From AM-2324 sp042091035 (GTDB lineage Bacteria > Bacteroidota > Bacteroidia > Chitinophagales > Saprospiraceae): 13,870 nt of DNA. Both the position numbers and the translations under genes were made by a program. Every line of letters starts with the position of its first letter. The stretch's first letter is position 1. This document shows positions 13,467 to 13,870 of the stretch, piece by piece. The DNA is taken from NCBI GenBank assembly GCA_042091035.1, contig JBELIG010000070.1:1-13870 (forward strand), read 5' to 3'. The notes beneath the pieces are model-generated. The model ran no database searches, was not told where the DNA came from, and was given only the letters and a program-made list of their open reading frames with translations.

Positions 13467-13870
13467 ATGAAGATTTTAGATAAGAAATATATTTTTTTGA
13501 TGTTGAGCTTTTTGATTTATAGCTCTTCTTGTTCAAACGATGAAGAACAGGTGATACCTGATGCTCCTACAGAGGCTGATGCTCAGTTTAGCTACACCTT
13601 TGATGCTGAGAATCCCAATAAAGTCTTTTTCTCTGCATCGCCAGGTGTATCAACTTGGTATGAACATTGGAATTTTGGAGATAACTCAGCGGCAGAAGGT
13701 ACAGAAGCTGAAAAGATCTTTTACCTGCAGGGGGACTATGATGTCCGCTTTAAGGTATTTGGCGAAGGTGGAAATGCGGAAACGGTCCAAACTATTTCAA
13801 TTGCTGAGGATTTACTAGGCGCAGATTTAGTCTCAAATGGAACTTTTGAGGATGATTCTGGCTGGACAGT
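13467..13870 (+). CDS. PKD-domain surface lipoprotein (SusE position), cut by the window end
   Basis: The frame is open from ATG 13467 to the last base (134 complete codons plus two bases), so the 3' end is missing. A lipoprotein signal ends in SSSC with Cys22. Residues about 38-105 fit a PKD domain: FSYTFDAENPNKVFFSAS, then WNFGD (68-72), then the YLQGDYDVRFKVFG strand typical of PKD. At 120-134 the text LVSNGTFEDDSGWTV looks like the first strand of a carbohydrate-binding (CBM4/9/22-like) or similar beta-sandwich domain. Third position after susC and susD, with a lipoprotein signal, suggests a surface glycan-binding protein working with SusD. It could instead be a glycanase with binding domains at its N-terminus, because the rest is unseen. 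An overlapping open frame at 13561-13818 is only a shadow of this gene. Confidence 0.88.
   Translation, partial: MKILDKKYIFLMLSFLIYSSSCSNDEEQVIPDAPTEADAQFSYTFDAENPNKVFFSASPGVSTWYEHWNFGDNSAAEGTEAEKIFYLQGDYDVRFKVFGEGGNAETVQTISIAEDLLGADLVSNGTFEDDSGWT

Noticed and set aside
13462..13470. ATGTTATGA as a tiny ORF or earlier start for the PKD lipoprotein.
   Set aside because: From 13462 the frame stops after two codons. The real gene starts at the ATG at 13467 within it.
13561..13818. Open frame of 85 codons near the right end.
   Set aside because: It overlaps the PKD lipoprotein in another frame. The PKD frame has a lipobox and domain signature and runs off the window end.

Overview
The window looks like chromosome of a member of the Bacteroidota, probably a marine or environmental Cytophagales/Flavobacteriia-type bacterium. 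The reasons are a SusC/SusD pair, a two-component-regulator-propeller sensor fused to a LuxR-type HTH, a secreted esterase with a C-terminal Por/T9SS sorting domain, a Lacal_2735-family small protein, AT-rich spacers, and the absence of clear Shine-Dalgarno sequences. I could not place the genus from sequence alone. No rRNA, tRNA, CRISPR array, IS element or integrase was seen, and no gene-free stretch exceeds about 240 bases.

Left part (1-5285), a mixed set of housekeeping and envelope genes. It opens with the 3' part of a CBS-domain protein that converges on a minus-strand SPOR-domain coiled-coil lipoprotein. The two share a long, almost perfectly palindromic terminator (447-483). A divergent spacer follows, then three closely spaced plus-strand genes: a Lacal_2735-family protein, a cytoplasmic alpha/beta hydrolase, and a secreted alpha/beta hydrolase with a T9SS sorting signal. 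These end at a strong terminator (3574-3610). Next come a lipoprotein glycerophosphodiester phosphodiesterase and a lone CIA30-family protein.

Right part (5441-13870), the left edge of a polysaccharide utilisation locus (PUL). A 974-residue membrane regulator has a signal peptide, 14 propeller repeats (read as two seven-bladed propellers), a Y_Y_Y domain, one membrane helix, a coiled coil and a LuxR-type HTH, with no kinase or receiver domain. It lies directly upstream of susC (TonB-dependent outer-membrane transporter), susD (surface glycan-binding lipoprotein), and a PKD-domain lipoprotein cut by the window end. The inferred logic is as follows. The propeller senses an oligosaccharide in the periplasm. 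The cytoplasmic HTH then activates the susCD operon, possibly through a direct repeat of GTAGTAGTG at 8442-8458. SusD and the PKD lipoprotein capture glycan at the surface, and SusC imports it. No glycoside hydrolase is visible, so the substrate cannot be fixed. The enzymes should lie to the right of this window.

I see no clearly new defence or mobile system. The most interesting parts are the one-component PUL regulator with its candidate operator, the atypical SusC plug motifs, and the truncated SusE-position protein.
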